NCBI GenBank assembly: GCA_031551265.1
Contig: JAVBNU010000041.1
Span: 1-64,000, forward strand
Length of the DNA stretch: 64,000 nt
Reading direction: 5' to 3'
Source: JAVBNU01 sp031551265
GTDB lineage: Bacteria > Cyanobacteriota > Vampirovibrionia > Gastranaerophilales > Gastranaerophilaceae
Below the pieces are notes generated by a model. It had not been told where the DNA came from, did no database searches, and saw nothing but the letters and a program-made list of their open reading frames with translations. A program made the translations under genes and the position numbers. This document shows positions 43,869 through 51,605 of this stretch, one piece after another. Position 1 is the stretch's first letter. Each line of letters starts with the position of its first letter.

Positions 43869-44396
43869 ATGGATAAATATTGTGAAAAAACGCTAAGCAG
43901 CGAAATAGTGTACAACGGGCGAGTATTTAACGTCAAAAAAGACAACGTCGAGTTATCAGATGGCTACAAAACGACCAGAGAAGTGGTGCTACACAATGGC
44001 GGCGTTGTCATAGTCGCTGAATACGATAATAAAATTGTACTGGTAAGACAATGCCGTTATGCGGTAAGCGACGTACTATTGGAGTTACCTGCAGGCAGGC
44101 TCGAAAAAGATGAAGAGCCTCTCGCCGCTGCAAAACGAGAATTAACGGAGGAAACCGGTTTCAAAGCAGCAAAATGGACAGACTTAGGGTTTATATGCAC
44201 TTCACCGGGCTTTACCAGCGAAAAGCTATATCTATATCTGGCACAAGACCTCGAATTTGTGAAACAAAACCCCGACGTAGGCGAAATCATTGATTATGAA
44301 CTTTTTCCTATCGCCGAAATTGAAGCAATGATTAAAAATAATATAATTAACGATGCTAAAACCATCTGCGGGTTGATGAGGGCGTACAAATTATGA
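43869..44396 (+). CDS. NUDIX hydrolase, ADP-ribose pyrophosphatase-like
   Basis: A 175-residue protein with a complete Nudix box: G-x5-E-x7-REL-x-EE-x-GF (GRLEKDEEPLAAAKRELTEETGF, split), preceded by VLLELPAG. The strand pattern before it (VFNVKKDNVEL, VVIVAEYDNKIVLVRQCRY) and the length match ADP-ribose pyrophosphatases. It hydrolyses nucleoside diphosphate derivatives; ADP-ribose is the likely substrate by family. It overlaps the HAD gene by 4 nt (ATGA) and is the first gene of a NUDIX-HAD-ispF operon. Confidence 0.92.
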   Translation: MDKYCEKTLSSEIVYNGRVFNVKKDNVELSDGYKTTREVVLHNGGVVIVAEYDNKIVLVRQCRYAVSDVLLELPAGRLEKDEEPLAAAKRELTEETGFKAAKWTDLGFICTSPGFTSEKLYLYLAQDLEFVKQNPDVGEIIDYELFPIAEIEAMIKNNIINDAKTICGLMRAYKL

Positions 44397-45199
44397 TAAA
44401 AATGATTGTACTCGATATTGATGGAACAATTTTAGGCAAAAGCCTGAAACTATCGCAAAGTTTGAAGAATTGCTTTGAACGTCTCATTAGCAAAGGTATC
44501 AAGGTTGTCCTCGCGACAGGGCGAATGTACCATGCGACAACTCACCTCGCAGAAGAACTAAAACTAAATACGCCTGTATTGTGCTACCAAGGAGGTTACA
44601 TCCGTAATTTTGCCGAAAATACTGACGTGCTGAGAGAAATTTTAGTGCCGGCAGAAACCGTCAAAGAATTGGTCACAACAATCAAAGAGCACAGCATACA
44701 CATAAACATATATGCCCAAGACACACTGTTTGTAGAAGAGGACAACGATATTATCCAAAGTTATTGTGTCGACAGAAAAATTCCTTATCAAGTTGTCGGC
44801 GATTTTGATAAACTCGAACACGCCGGCTACCACAAGGTTTTAGCGATAGATTATGACACAGAAAAAATAAGCAATTTGATACAAACCCTAAAAACGAAAT
44901 ACGAAGGACAGTTATACGTAACCCACTCAACCCCGTATTTTTGTGAGATTTCTAACATTGAAGCGACTAAAGGCGATGCAATTCGCTTCTTGGCAGATAT
45001 GTGGGACATCAAAAAAGAGGAAATAATGGCAGTCGGCGATCAGGAAAATGACATCGAAATGCTCATGGCTGCCGGAATAAAAGTTGCCATGGGCAACGCA
45101 GCACAAGCATTGAAAGATATCGCTGATTTCATAACGCTTGACGTCGAGCACGACGGCGTTTGCTACGCAGTAGAAAAATTTATTGAATCGGAGAATTAA
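44393..45199 (+). CDS. Cof-type HAD-superfamily phosphatase
   Basis: A 268-residue HAD hydrolase with a C2b cap. Motif I DIDGTILG with nucleophile Asp, motif II ATGRM, motif III Lys within EATKGDAIRFL, motif IV GDQENDIEMLMAAG. Substrates in this family are usually sugar phosphates, nucleotides or FMN; none can be assigned here. It overlaps the upstream NUDIX gene by 4 nt and lies 2 nt before ispF, so translation is coupled. Confidence 0.93.
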   Translation: MIKMIVLDIDGTILGKSLKLSQSLKNCFERLISKGIKVVLATGRMYHATTHLAEELKLNTPVLCYQGGYIRNFAENTDVLREILVPAETVKELVTTIKEHSIHINIYAQDTLFVEEDNDIIQSYCVDRKIPYQVVGDFDKLEHAGYHKVLAIDYDTEKISNLIQTLKTKYEGQLYVTHSTPYFCEISNIEATKGDAIRFLADMWDIKKEEIMAVGDQENDIEMLMAAGIKVAMGNAAQALKDIADFITLDVEHDGVCYAVEKFIESEN

Positions 45200-45201
45200 A
45201 C

Positions 45202-45690
45202 GTGGAACTAAAATACAGAACAGGACTGGGTTTTGATATTCATAAATTGGTCGAAGGACGCGACTTGGTACTTGGCGGCATAAAAATAGACCACGACAAA
45301 GGGTTGTTGGGACATTCCGATGCAGATGTGCTGGCACACGCAGTCATCGACGCTATTTTAGGTGCATTAGCATTAGCAGACATTGGCACGCATTTCCCCG
45401 ACACCGATGAACAATACAAAAACGCAGACAGTATACTCCTTTTGGCTAAAACAACCGAATTAATGTACAAAGCCGGTTACAAAATCAACAATCTTGATGT
45501 CAATATCATCGCAGAAGCCCCAAAACTGAGACCTTACATAGATAAAATACGCGACAATATCGCCAAAGCCCTGGACACCGACATAAGTCAGGTCTCCGTA
45601 AAAGCCAAAACAATGGAAACACTAGGGCCAATCGGACAAAAAGAAGGCGTCATAGCACAATGTAGCGTGCTGTTAGTTCAAACATATTAA
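45202..45690 (+). CDS. ispF: 2-C-methyl-D-erythritol 2,4-cyclodiphosphate synthase
   Basis: A 162-residue enzyme of the MEP isoprenoid pathway. The zinc-binding GFDIHKL, GHSDADVLAHAVIDAILGAL, GTHFPDTD and the C-terminal AKTMETLGPIGQKEGVIAQC are diagnostic. It releases CMP from the diphosphocytidyl intermediate to form the cyclodiphosphate. GTG start 2 nt after the HAD stop. Last gene of the NUDIX-HAD-ispF operon; a long hairpin follows. Confidence 0.97.
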   Translation: MELKYRTGLGFDIHKLVEGRDLVLGGIKIDHDKGLLGHSDADVLAHAVIDAILGALALADIGTHFPDTDEQYKNADSILLLAKTTELMYKAGYKINNLDVNIIAEAPKLRPYIDKIRDNIAKALDTDISQVSVKAKTMETLGPIGQKEGVIAQCSVLLVQTY

Positions 45691-45694
45691 GGTC

Positions 45695-45728
45695 ATACCG
45701 GAATTTTTCACAGAAAAATATCCGGTAT
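45695..45728 (+). terminator. Long hairpin after ispF
   Basis: Arms ATACCGGA/TCCGGTAT with an inner TTTTTC/GAAAAA stem. It starts 4 nt after the stop. There is no proper T tract, so it may protect the transcript end rather than terminate. Confidence 0.45.
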
Positions 45729-45752
45729 CTTTCCAACTGTGTCACACATATA

Positions 45753-45933
45753 GCTGGTAAGATCCCGTGTCAAGCACGGGATGACACAAGGTTAACCGTA
45801 GGGTGCGTCTTACGCACCAAAATAATATAATGTTGGGGTGGAAACCCCAACCTACATTCTAAATCGTTTTTATCGGCAGAGTCCCACAAAGGGGGAAGGC
45901 CAAAAAATTGTAAGGTGGGGTCCCTACCCCATC
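45753..45933. repeat. Cluster of four or more palindromic repeats
   Basis: Covarying family copy C, ATCCCGTG/CACGGGAT (45753-45787); GTAGGGTGCGT/ACGCACC (45798-45818); GTTGGGGT/ACCCCAAC plus CTACA (45832-45855); AAAGGGGGAAGGCC remnant (45888-45902); GGTGGGG/CCCCATC (45909-45933). The 322-nt gap between ispF and the next gene contains only these and terminators. Confidence 0.8.
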
Positions 45934-45945
45934 AAACTTTAGCGC

Positions 45946-45970
45946 AAAATAAAAAGACCGCGAGGCGGTC
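45946..45970 (-). terminator. Terminator of the 248-aa gene
   Basis: On the minus strand GACCGC/GCGGTC stem with a 3-nt loop followed by TTTTTATTTT. It lies about 45 nt after the stop at 46013. Confidence 0.8.
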
Positions 45971-46012
45971 GGATAATTAAGATTTTGTGGAAGTATTTAA
46001 TATGTCTATGAA

Positions 46013-46759
46013 CTATGAAAAATTGTCTTCTAAGCCTTGTACGGCTTCATTAACGTTCGGATTATTTTTAAATCTGTCTTTAATTTGCACTAAATCTTCT
46101 TTAGCCAAATTAGGGTTATTCAGCATTTGCATAGCCGTCATTTCATCTTGGGGCTTGCCTGCTGAGATTGCGCGCTGCAACTGTTCTTTTGTCGCCTTGC
46201 TATAATCATCTACTTTATTGTTATCTTTGTTTTCTTCGGGCTGCTCAGACTGCTTCGACTCAGCTTTTTGAGTATTTTGTTTTTGAGCTGCTTGTTTGTT
46301 CGCTTGAGTTTTTTGAGGCTCATCTTTTTCTGTGTTTAATTTATCGGCTTTAGCGAGCAGTTCTTGTGCTTGTGGCGAACTTGAGGCTTGTTGAGCTTGA
46401 GCGAGAACCGCTGCGGCTCTGGACATAATATCTCCGTTTTCTTCCGGCTTTTCTTGCTGCTGCGTTGTGGCTTTGTTGCTTACCGTGAAGAATGATTTAA
46501 TTTGATTTAAAAAACCGTTTGAATTCTCGGCCTTAGCGGCAGGAGCTTGTTTTTCAAACGACGTAGATGTCAAGCTATTGGCTTTTGCGAAATTACTCGC
46601 ACCACCGAAAATGCTGGCTGATGATTTCGCGTTTGCCGTACCGGCGCTTGCAAAAATACTTGAGCTTGAAACACTTTTTACTTTGGATATTTGTCCAAGA
46701 TTAGCGTTAGCTACTTTATTATTATTTATCGATTGATTGTATAAAGAATTAAGACTCAT
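46013..46759 (-). CDS. Low-complexity Gln/Ala/Lys-rich hypothetical protein (248 aa)
   Basis: Not recognised. The N-terminal 70 residues are Ser/Ala/Asn-rich (MSLNSLYNQSINNNKV), the centre is a charged Gln/Lys/Glu repeat-like stretch (NKQAAQKQNTQKAESKQSEQ) and the last 60 residues look folded and helical (SKATKEQLQRAISAGKPQDEMTAMQML). No signal peptide. The composition resembles secreted effector-like or scaffold proteins, but there is no further support. GAGAGG precedes the start, and a terminator follows. Confidence 0.65.
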   Translation of the reverse strand: MSLNSLYNQSINNNKVANANLGQISKVKSVSSSSIFASAGTANAKSSASIFGGASNFAKANSLTSTSFEKQAPAAKAENSNGFLNQIKSFFTVSNKATTQQQEKPEENGDIMSRAAAVLAQAQQASSSPQAQELLAKADKLNTEKDEPQKTQANKQAAQKQNTQKAESKQSEQPEENKDNNKVDDYSKATKEQLQRAISAGKPQDEMTAMQMLNNPNLAKEDLVQIKDRFKNNPNVNEAVQGLEDNFS

Positions 46760-46916
46760 TGAAACCTCTCATATATTTTTCTCATATTTAATTAAAAACA
46801 AATGAGTAGATATAATTGCTATATTTTATATATACAAATTATATTAAATAATTTATTTCGGTCTATGACAGGTTTTTAGCGCGTTACAAAACTTAACTTT
46901 TTTATACTCCGTAATT

Positions 46917-46925
46917 TGCTACACT
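46917..46925 (+). promoter_or_regulatory. Extended -10 of the TPR gene, leaderless arrangement
   Basis: TGC-TACACT ends 6 nt before the ATG at 46932; the spacer is only T residues, so no ribosome-binding site is possible. Confidence 0.6.
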
Positions 46926-46931
46926 TTTTTT

Positions 46932-47855
46932 ATGGATAATCAAGCAAAAATCGAAGAATTACAAGCGATTGTAAAAAACGACCCTTCTAATTTTCAGGCA
47001 CGGCGTGAACTTTCGGTCGTGTTGCTTGACAGTGGTTATAATAACGAAGCTATTTTGCAGTTAAATTATTTAACCAATATTTTCCCTAAAGACGCTCGAT
47101 TACACTATAATGCCGCGATTGCGTGGGAAAAAGTACAAAATTTTAAACAGGCCGAGACAGCCTACAAAAAAGCACTTGCTCAACAACCCGATGAAATAGA
47201 CTTTCTGTATAATTTAGGCAATTTATACGTTCAAACAGGAGAATTCGACAAAGCTATTCAGCTTTTCAAGAAAGTCGTCGAGTTTGACCCTAAAGATGCC
47301 GACACGTATTTTAATTTGGGTTATATATATTCAAAACTTAACAGAAATGATACAGCTGTTACGTGTTTCAAAAATGCTATCATTTTAAATCATGACGATA
47401 TAATTGCGCATTTTTACTTGGCCAATGAGTACAAAAAAATCGGACAAATTGATAAGGCTATTGCAGGCCTGAAGAAGGTTATTGAGCTATCGCCTGAGTA
47501 CAGCTGGGCGTATTACAATCTGGCGGCCATATACAACGAGCAATCAGATATCGATAAAGCCATCTCGTACTTAGAAAAAACCATTGAAATCAACCCTAAA
47601 GATATTGAAGCTGTACGAAATTTGGGAAAAATTTATATAAAACAAAATCAGCCTGACAAAGCCAAACAGCTTGTGAAAGAGGCTTTGAAAGAGACTCCCT
47701 ATTCCGGTGATTTATATTATTTTCTCTCGTATATTTACAAAACACAAAACGAAATGGAGAAGTGTAAAAAGAGCCTTACAAAAGCGATTGAAAACTACCA
47801 AACACTGTCTGTTCATCCTAAAATTCTTCGACAAAAATTATCAGCAATGAACTAA
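46932..47855 (+). CDS. Cytoplasmic TPR-repeat protein (307 aa)
   Basis: Eight or so consecutive TPRs without a signal peptide or membrane helix, for example IDFLYNLGNLYVQTGEFDKAIQLFKK and ADTYFNLGYIYSKLNRNDTAVTCFKN. Protein-interaction scaffold; partner unknown. Unlike the two exported TPR proteins of this window it should remain in the cytoplasm. A probable leaderless start. Single gene. Confidence 0.87.
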   Translation: MDNQAKIEELQAIVKNDPSNFQARRELSVVLLDSGYNNEAILQLNYLTNIFPKDARLHYNAAIAWEKVQNFKQAETAYKKALAQQPDEIDFLYNLGNLYVQTGEFDKAIQLFKKVVEFDPKDADTYFNLGYIYSKLNRNDTAVTCFKNAIILNHDDIIAHFYLANEYKKIGQIDKAIAGLKKVIELSPEYSWAYYNLAAIYNEQSDIDKAISYLEKTIEINPKDIEAVRNLGKIYIKQNQPDKAKQLVKEALKETPYSGDLYYFLSYIYKTQNEMEKCKKSLTKAIENYQTLSVHPKILRQKLSAMN

Positions 47856-48055
47856 TTGTTAAAAAATATACAAATAAAGCCGACTTACTCTTGTAAAATT
47901 TCGTTCAAGTGCTTTAATAATAAGTGTAGCAAATTAGGAACAAAAAATGAGAATTCGTAAACATCAAAAGCGCTGTTTTTATACTAACTAGATGGTTCTT
48001 GGCATAATTTATAATTATGACAACAAAGACCTTCTAGTTTCATGGGAGGTATTTA

Positions 48056-48124
48056 TTGTTACAATTTTTTAAGAAACGACTACATATTAGCAATAAAGAA
48101 CTATCACCTGATTTAAATAAGTAA
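48056..48124 (+). CDS. Possible 22-aa small ORF
   Basis: TTG start with GGGAGG 6 nt upstream; the peptide is LQFFKKRLHISNKELSPDLNK after the initiator, then TAA. It lies within a 403-nt gap. It could be a leader peptide for the downstream membrane-protein gene, or chance. No family is recognised. A TATAAT at 48010-48015 could drive it. Confidence 0.35.
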   Translation: MLQFFKKRLHISNKELSPDLNK

Positions 48125-48161
48125 CTTAAAATCGGAAAATTAGAATGAATTTAAAAAACAC

Positions 48162-48230
48162 CACAATCATATATAAGAAACGACATCTACTCCAGAAGTT
48201 AATGAACCTCATCTGGGGTCTATGATTGTG
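48162..48230 (+). promoter_or_regulatory. Structured 5' leader upstream of the 440-aa gene
   Basis: Perfect 10-bp outer arms CACAATCATA/TATGATTGTG enclose nested helices GAC/GTC, CCAGA/TCTGG and GTT/AAC. The base of the structure ends 20 nt before AAAGGAAAA and the ATG at 48259. It does not match a riboswitch I know. Confidence 0.5.
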
Positions 48231-48258
48231 AGATAAGTAAAAAGGCAACAAAGGAAAA

Positions 48259-49581
48259 ATGACAGTAAGCGCAATATCAAAAGGTATATCAATATTAGGA
48301 AACCCGGCAGCACTAACACCGCTAGCCGTAAAAGATGTTATTACAAGCTTGAGTCTTTCCAATGAAGCTACAAAAGCCGGTGGCTGGATTGAGGGAAGAG
48401 ACAGAGCGATTGATGAATTTGGCACAGCAATACTGTGGCTCGGCGGTATCCCGTTTTTCAAAAAAATTATAGACTACATAGTTTACCCAGCAGCAAAACT
48501 TGACCCAGAAGTTGATGTCAGAGTTTTGTGCAATGACGACCAATTTAAAATCGCGAAAAAATACGCTAAAGGCAATGTCATAGAATCTTTGGATAATGCT
48601 TTCAAGAACAAAGGTAACTTTAAAGGTTTGTTTTATGCAAAACTTGGCGCTGCATTAGCACTAACTGCCGCGTCATACTTAACTTTAACTAAAATAAGAC
48701 ATCACTATACACACAAAAGCAGCGAAGCCGAATTTTATAAAGAACAGAATGCAAGAAAAATCAGCCAGGAACTTATTCAAAAACAATCTACTTTGAAATT
48801 CACATCACTGCAAGAAAAAAATAAAAATGGTAATAATATTTCGTTTGGTATGACAGGAAAAGGCCTTGAGTCGTTCTTGTTTGACCCTGCAAAAAACAGT
48901 ATGCTGTTCGATTTATTCGTAATCATACCGGGTCGGGTCGGAACGGGCAGAAATTTCGAAAAATATGAGTTCGGCTTTAAAGAAGCCTGCGCCCTGACGT
49001 TCCTATATTTAGCAGGACCGAAAATACAAACAGGAATGGAATGGCTATCAAGAAAATTCCTCAAAACTCCTATGGAGTTAGACGCAAGAGTTCTAGACTC
49101 ACCCGAATTCATAGAAATGTTCAATAAAAAAGGCAAAGTTCATGGTGATTTGAACGCGTTTAGAAATTTAAAATCCGAAACTGAAATTTTAGAGTTTATA
49201 CACAATAATCCTAAAAATATTTTAGTCAAAGCTGCGAAAATCTCTGACACCATTGCAACATTAGAAGATGGTAAAACTATCAATGTGAAAAAATATATAG
49301 ACATTAAAAATGTCGAAAAAATTGCAGACAATATTCAAGATCTCTACAACGCGGCGAAAAGTTCAACCTCTAAAAAAACTTTGGCAGGATTCATCAAAAA
49401 TGCAAGAAATTATAAAATAGCTTCAATAATTGCCAACATCGCAATATGCTGTGCGGGACTGGGCTACGTAATGCCAAAAATGCTCTATGGAATAAGAAAA
49501 TATTTCAAAGGCTCGACCGAATTCCACGTCAAAAAAGATATCAAAGCAAAATTGGAAGCACAATCAAGCAAAGCAGCATGA
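48259..49581 (+). CDS. Hypothetical membrane protein with two-fold internal repeat
   Basis: A 440-residue protein, not recognised. Residues 45-98 and 230-286 resemble each other (PAAKLDPEVDVRVLCNDDQF and FLKTPMELDARVLDSPEFIE, each after a hydrophobic helix), so the protein arose by duplication. Membrane helices are likely near 122-145, 243-262 and 395-420. Residues 188-198 (NKNGNNISFGM) echo the N..SFG motif seen at the N-terminus of other local proteins. AAAGGAAAA precedes the ATG. The last codon overlaps the nth start (ATGA). It is the first gene of a cluster of unassigned proteins. Confidence 0.7.
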   Translation: MTVSAISKGISILGNPAALTPLAVKDVITSLSLSNEATKAGGWIEGRDRAIDEFGTAILWLGGIPFFKKIIDYIVYPAAKLDPEVDVRVLCNDDQFKIAKKYAKGNVIESLDNAFKNKGNFKGLFYAKLGAALALTAASYLTLTKIRHHYTHKSSEAEFYKEQNARKISQELIQKQSTLKFTSLQEKNKNGNNISFGMTGKGLESFLFDPAKNSMLFDLFVIIPGRVGTGRNFEKYEFGFKEACALTFLYLAGPKIQTGMEWLSRKFLKTPMELDARVLDSPEFIEMFNKKGKVHGDLNAFRNLKSETEILEFIHNNPKNILVKAAKISDTIATLEDGKTINVKKYIDIKNVEKIADNIQDLYNAAKSSTSKKTLAGFIKNARNYKIASIIANIAICCAGLGYVMPKMLYGIRKYFKGSTEFHVKKDIKAKLEAQSSKAA

Positions 49582-50213
49582 AAAAAATAGATATCGAAAA
49601 ATACATAGACATTTTAAAAAAGGCTGATTCACCACGCAGTGATTTTGTAAATTTTACAGAAAAACACGGCAATCCTTACCTTGTTTTAATCACATGTATT
49701 TTAAGTTTGCGCACAAACGACAAAACCACTTACCCCGCAACTTTGAGAATGCTTGAGTTGGGAAAAATTCCTCAAGATTTTGCGAAAGTTTCAGAAGAAG
49801 AACTTGCAAAAGCGATTTACCCTGTCGGCTTTTACAAAAACAAAGCAAAACAAATAATTGAACTCTCAAAAATAATTGTCGAAAAATACAACGGAAAAAC
49901 TCCTGACACAATTGAAGAACTTGTAAAATTTAATGGCGTAGGACGCAAAACAGCAAACTTGGTTTTAGCAAAAGGCTTTAACAAACCCGCGATTTGTGTC
50001 GATGTTCACGTGCATCGAATATGCAATCGCTGGGGGTATGTAAAAACAAAAACTCCAGATGAAACGGAAATGGTTTTAAGAGAAATTTTACCCGTGGAAT
50101 TTTGGATGGATTTTAACACTTTGCTGGTTACTCACGGCCAAAATATTTGCAAGCCGATTAAGCCCTGCTGCGATATTTGCCCGCTCACAAAATTATGCGC
50201 AAAAATTTTGTAA
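49578..50213 (+). CDS. nth: Endonuclease III (DNA glycosylase/AP lyase)
   Basis: A 211-residue base-excision repair enzyme for oxidised pyrimidines. The helix-hairpin-helix is FNGVGRKTANLVL with the catalytic Lys, and the catalytic Asp lies in ICVDVHVHRICNR. The 4Fe-4S motif C-x6-C-x2-C-x5-C is complete at the C-terminus (CKPIKPCCDICPLTKLC). The true start is 49578, overlapping the upstream stop as ATGA; the frame is open further upstream but covered by the other gene. Its coupling to the membrane-protein gene is unexpected. Confidence 0.96.
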   Translation: MKKIDIEKYIDILKKADSPRSDFVNFTEKHGNPYLVLITCILSLRTNDKTTYPATLRMLELGKIPQDFAKVSEEELAKAIYPVGFYKNKAKQIIELSKIIVEKYNGKTPDTIEELVKFNGVGRKTANLVLAKGFNKPAICVDVHVHRICNRWGYVKTKTPDETEMVLREILPVEFWMDFNTLLVTHGQNICKPIKPCCDICPLTKLCAKIL

Positions 50214-50328
50214 AGCTTTCAGATTTTTTGTAAAAAATTATTTCTAAAATGATTTTTTCGAGTTTTTTTATTGTTTAATTAAGACATATATTGTCACACA
50301 TCAATAACGAAAAACGAGGAAGTATAAA

Positions 50329-50859
50329 ATGATAGTAAAAAGAATGGGAAGCCATCGATGGAGCGAGCTTGGCGCTAAAATCTCCGAGCAAACAATACAA
50401 AGCATAAGACGTGCGCAACAGGCAGCAGAATCAGCTAATCCAAACACACAAATCAACAGACGATTCGCTACAGAAATTTTTGCACCATGCAGAGCATTAC
50501 CCGACACTCCTGAAGCACATGTCATAAGAATCAGAGATTTTTCTAAATTAATCGGCATAAAACCTGAAATTGTTGAAGAATTAATTAACAGGGCAACAAG
50601 CAGTATCAAAAGAATCCCGAGCGAAGTTTTCAACACATGCGAACTTAAGTTAGTTATCAGACCTGAATTAGTAAAAGCCAATCCGGGACTTGCCGAAGGT
50701 TATGAATCTTTACGTACTACTTTCAGCAAAATAGGATTCGCAGGTATCGCTGAAAAGTTAAAGGAATTTGATAAACAACTCGGCACAACTATCGAAATCA
50801 AAGCGCCAAAAACATTGAAAGAAACTGTCTATGGCTTCTATGAATTCTTAAGAAAATAA
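50329..50859 (+). CDS. Hypothetical protein (176 aa)
   Basis: Not recognised. Soluble, basic and mainly helical (SELGAKISEQTIQSIRRAQQAAE, RDFSKLIGIKPEIVEELINRA), no signal peptide or membrane segment. CGAGGAAG lies upstream of the ATG. The next gene starts 3 nt after its stop and has no own ribosome-binding site, so the two are cotranslated. Confidence 0.65.
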   Translation: MIVKRMGSHRWSELGAKISEQTIQSIRRAQQAAESANPNTQINRRFATEIFAPCRALPDTPEAHVIRIRDFSKLIGIKPEIVEELINRATSSIKRIPSEVFNTCELKLVIRPELVKANPGLAEGYESLRTTFSKIGFAGIAEKLKEFDKQLGTTIEIKAPKTLKETVYGFYEFLRK

Positions 50860-50862
50860 AAA

Positions 50863-51306
50863 ATGAAAATCAATCCAATACAAAATAATTATGCTCAAAA
50901 ACAAACTTTTGGCGGTACGCCAACAAGAGACTTATATTATGCTGTAAGCGGACTTAGAACTGAGCCTGTAGTACAAACTTTGTCAGAATTAGTCGGTGTT
51001 AAAATAGAAGTATTAAAAAACGCCTCTAACTCGAGATTTAATGAAATGATATTAAAATTAAGATACAAAGTTGGCGATTTACTTAACGGAATGCTTTTGG
51101 AAAATGGCATTTCTAATGCGGTTAATGAAGCAGAAATAATGTCTCAACGAGCACCCAAAGATGCCTATAAAATGCTTTATATTGGACCATGGGAAGTTTT
51201 TGTCCAGAAAAGAGAACGACAGCTTGGACCTGAAATCGATACACAAAAACTTTTAAGTAAATATGCAAAACAAAGACTACGAAATTTAATTCAAGGCAAC
51301 GATTAG
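50863..51306 (+). CDS. Hypothetical protein with MKINPI...FGG N-terminus (147 aa)
   Basis: Not recognised. It opens MKINPIQNNYAQKQTFGG, the kind of N-terminal tag also seen at 26496. The rest is helical and soluble. Translation probably depends on the preceding gene (3-nt gap). A very strong AT-rich hairpin terminator follows. Confidence 0.65.
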   Translation: MKINPIQNNYAQKQTFGGTPTRDLYYAVSGLRTEPVVQTLSELVGVKIEVLKNASNSRFNEMILKLRYKVGDLLNGMLLENGISNAVNEAEIMSQRAPKDAYKMLYIGPWEVFVQKRERQLGPEIDTQKLLSKYAKQRLRNLIQGND

Positions 51307-51330
51307 TAAAAATCTAATTTAAAATTGATA

Positions 51331-51390
51331 AAAAATACATTAAAATTTTTAAGAAAAAACTTAAAAAAATTAATGTATTTTTTTTATTAT
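51331..51390 (+). terminator. Long AT-rich hairpin terminator
   Basis: Outer 12-bp perfect stem AAAAATACATTA/TAATGTATTTTT with a further inner stem AATTTTTAAG/CTTAAAAAAATT and A6 loop, followed by T8. It ends the 48-51 kb cluster. Confidence 0.85.
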
Positions 51391-51605
51391 TTTTTTAAAA
51401 AATTAAAACCCAAAAAGTCTTATTAACGCTAGATTTACGAGATTCAAATTTTTCAAATTTTTATTAAAAAAATATTTCAAATTTGGGCATAAATTTTACT
51501 AAAAAAAATCCTTTAAATATTGTATTAAAAAGCGTGCTAAATTTTAAATTTAATGCTAAAATGATTTTGGTAAAAGTTAGCAATTTAAAAAGAGGAATAG
51601 AGCTT
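51391..51605. other. AT-rich upstream region of malQ
   Basis: Non-coding; the open frame upstream of 51606 is not supported as coding. An extended -10 candidate (TGC-TAAAAT, 51553-51561) lies about 45 nt before the ATG. Confidence 0.4.

Noticed and set aside
44927..45337. 136-aa minus-strand ORF across the HAD/ispF boundary
   Set aside because: Antisense to two confidently identified genes; no supporting start signals.
49446..49577. Extended N-terminus of nth
   Set aside because: The upstream part overlaps the 440-aa gene; the ATGA overlap at 49578 and the normal nth length fix the later start.
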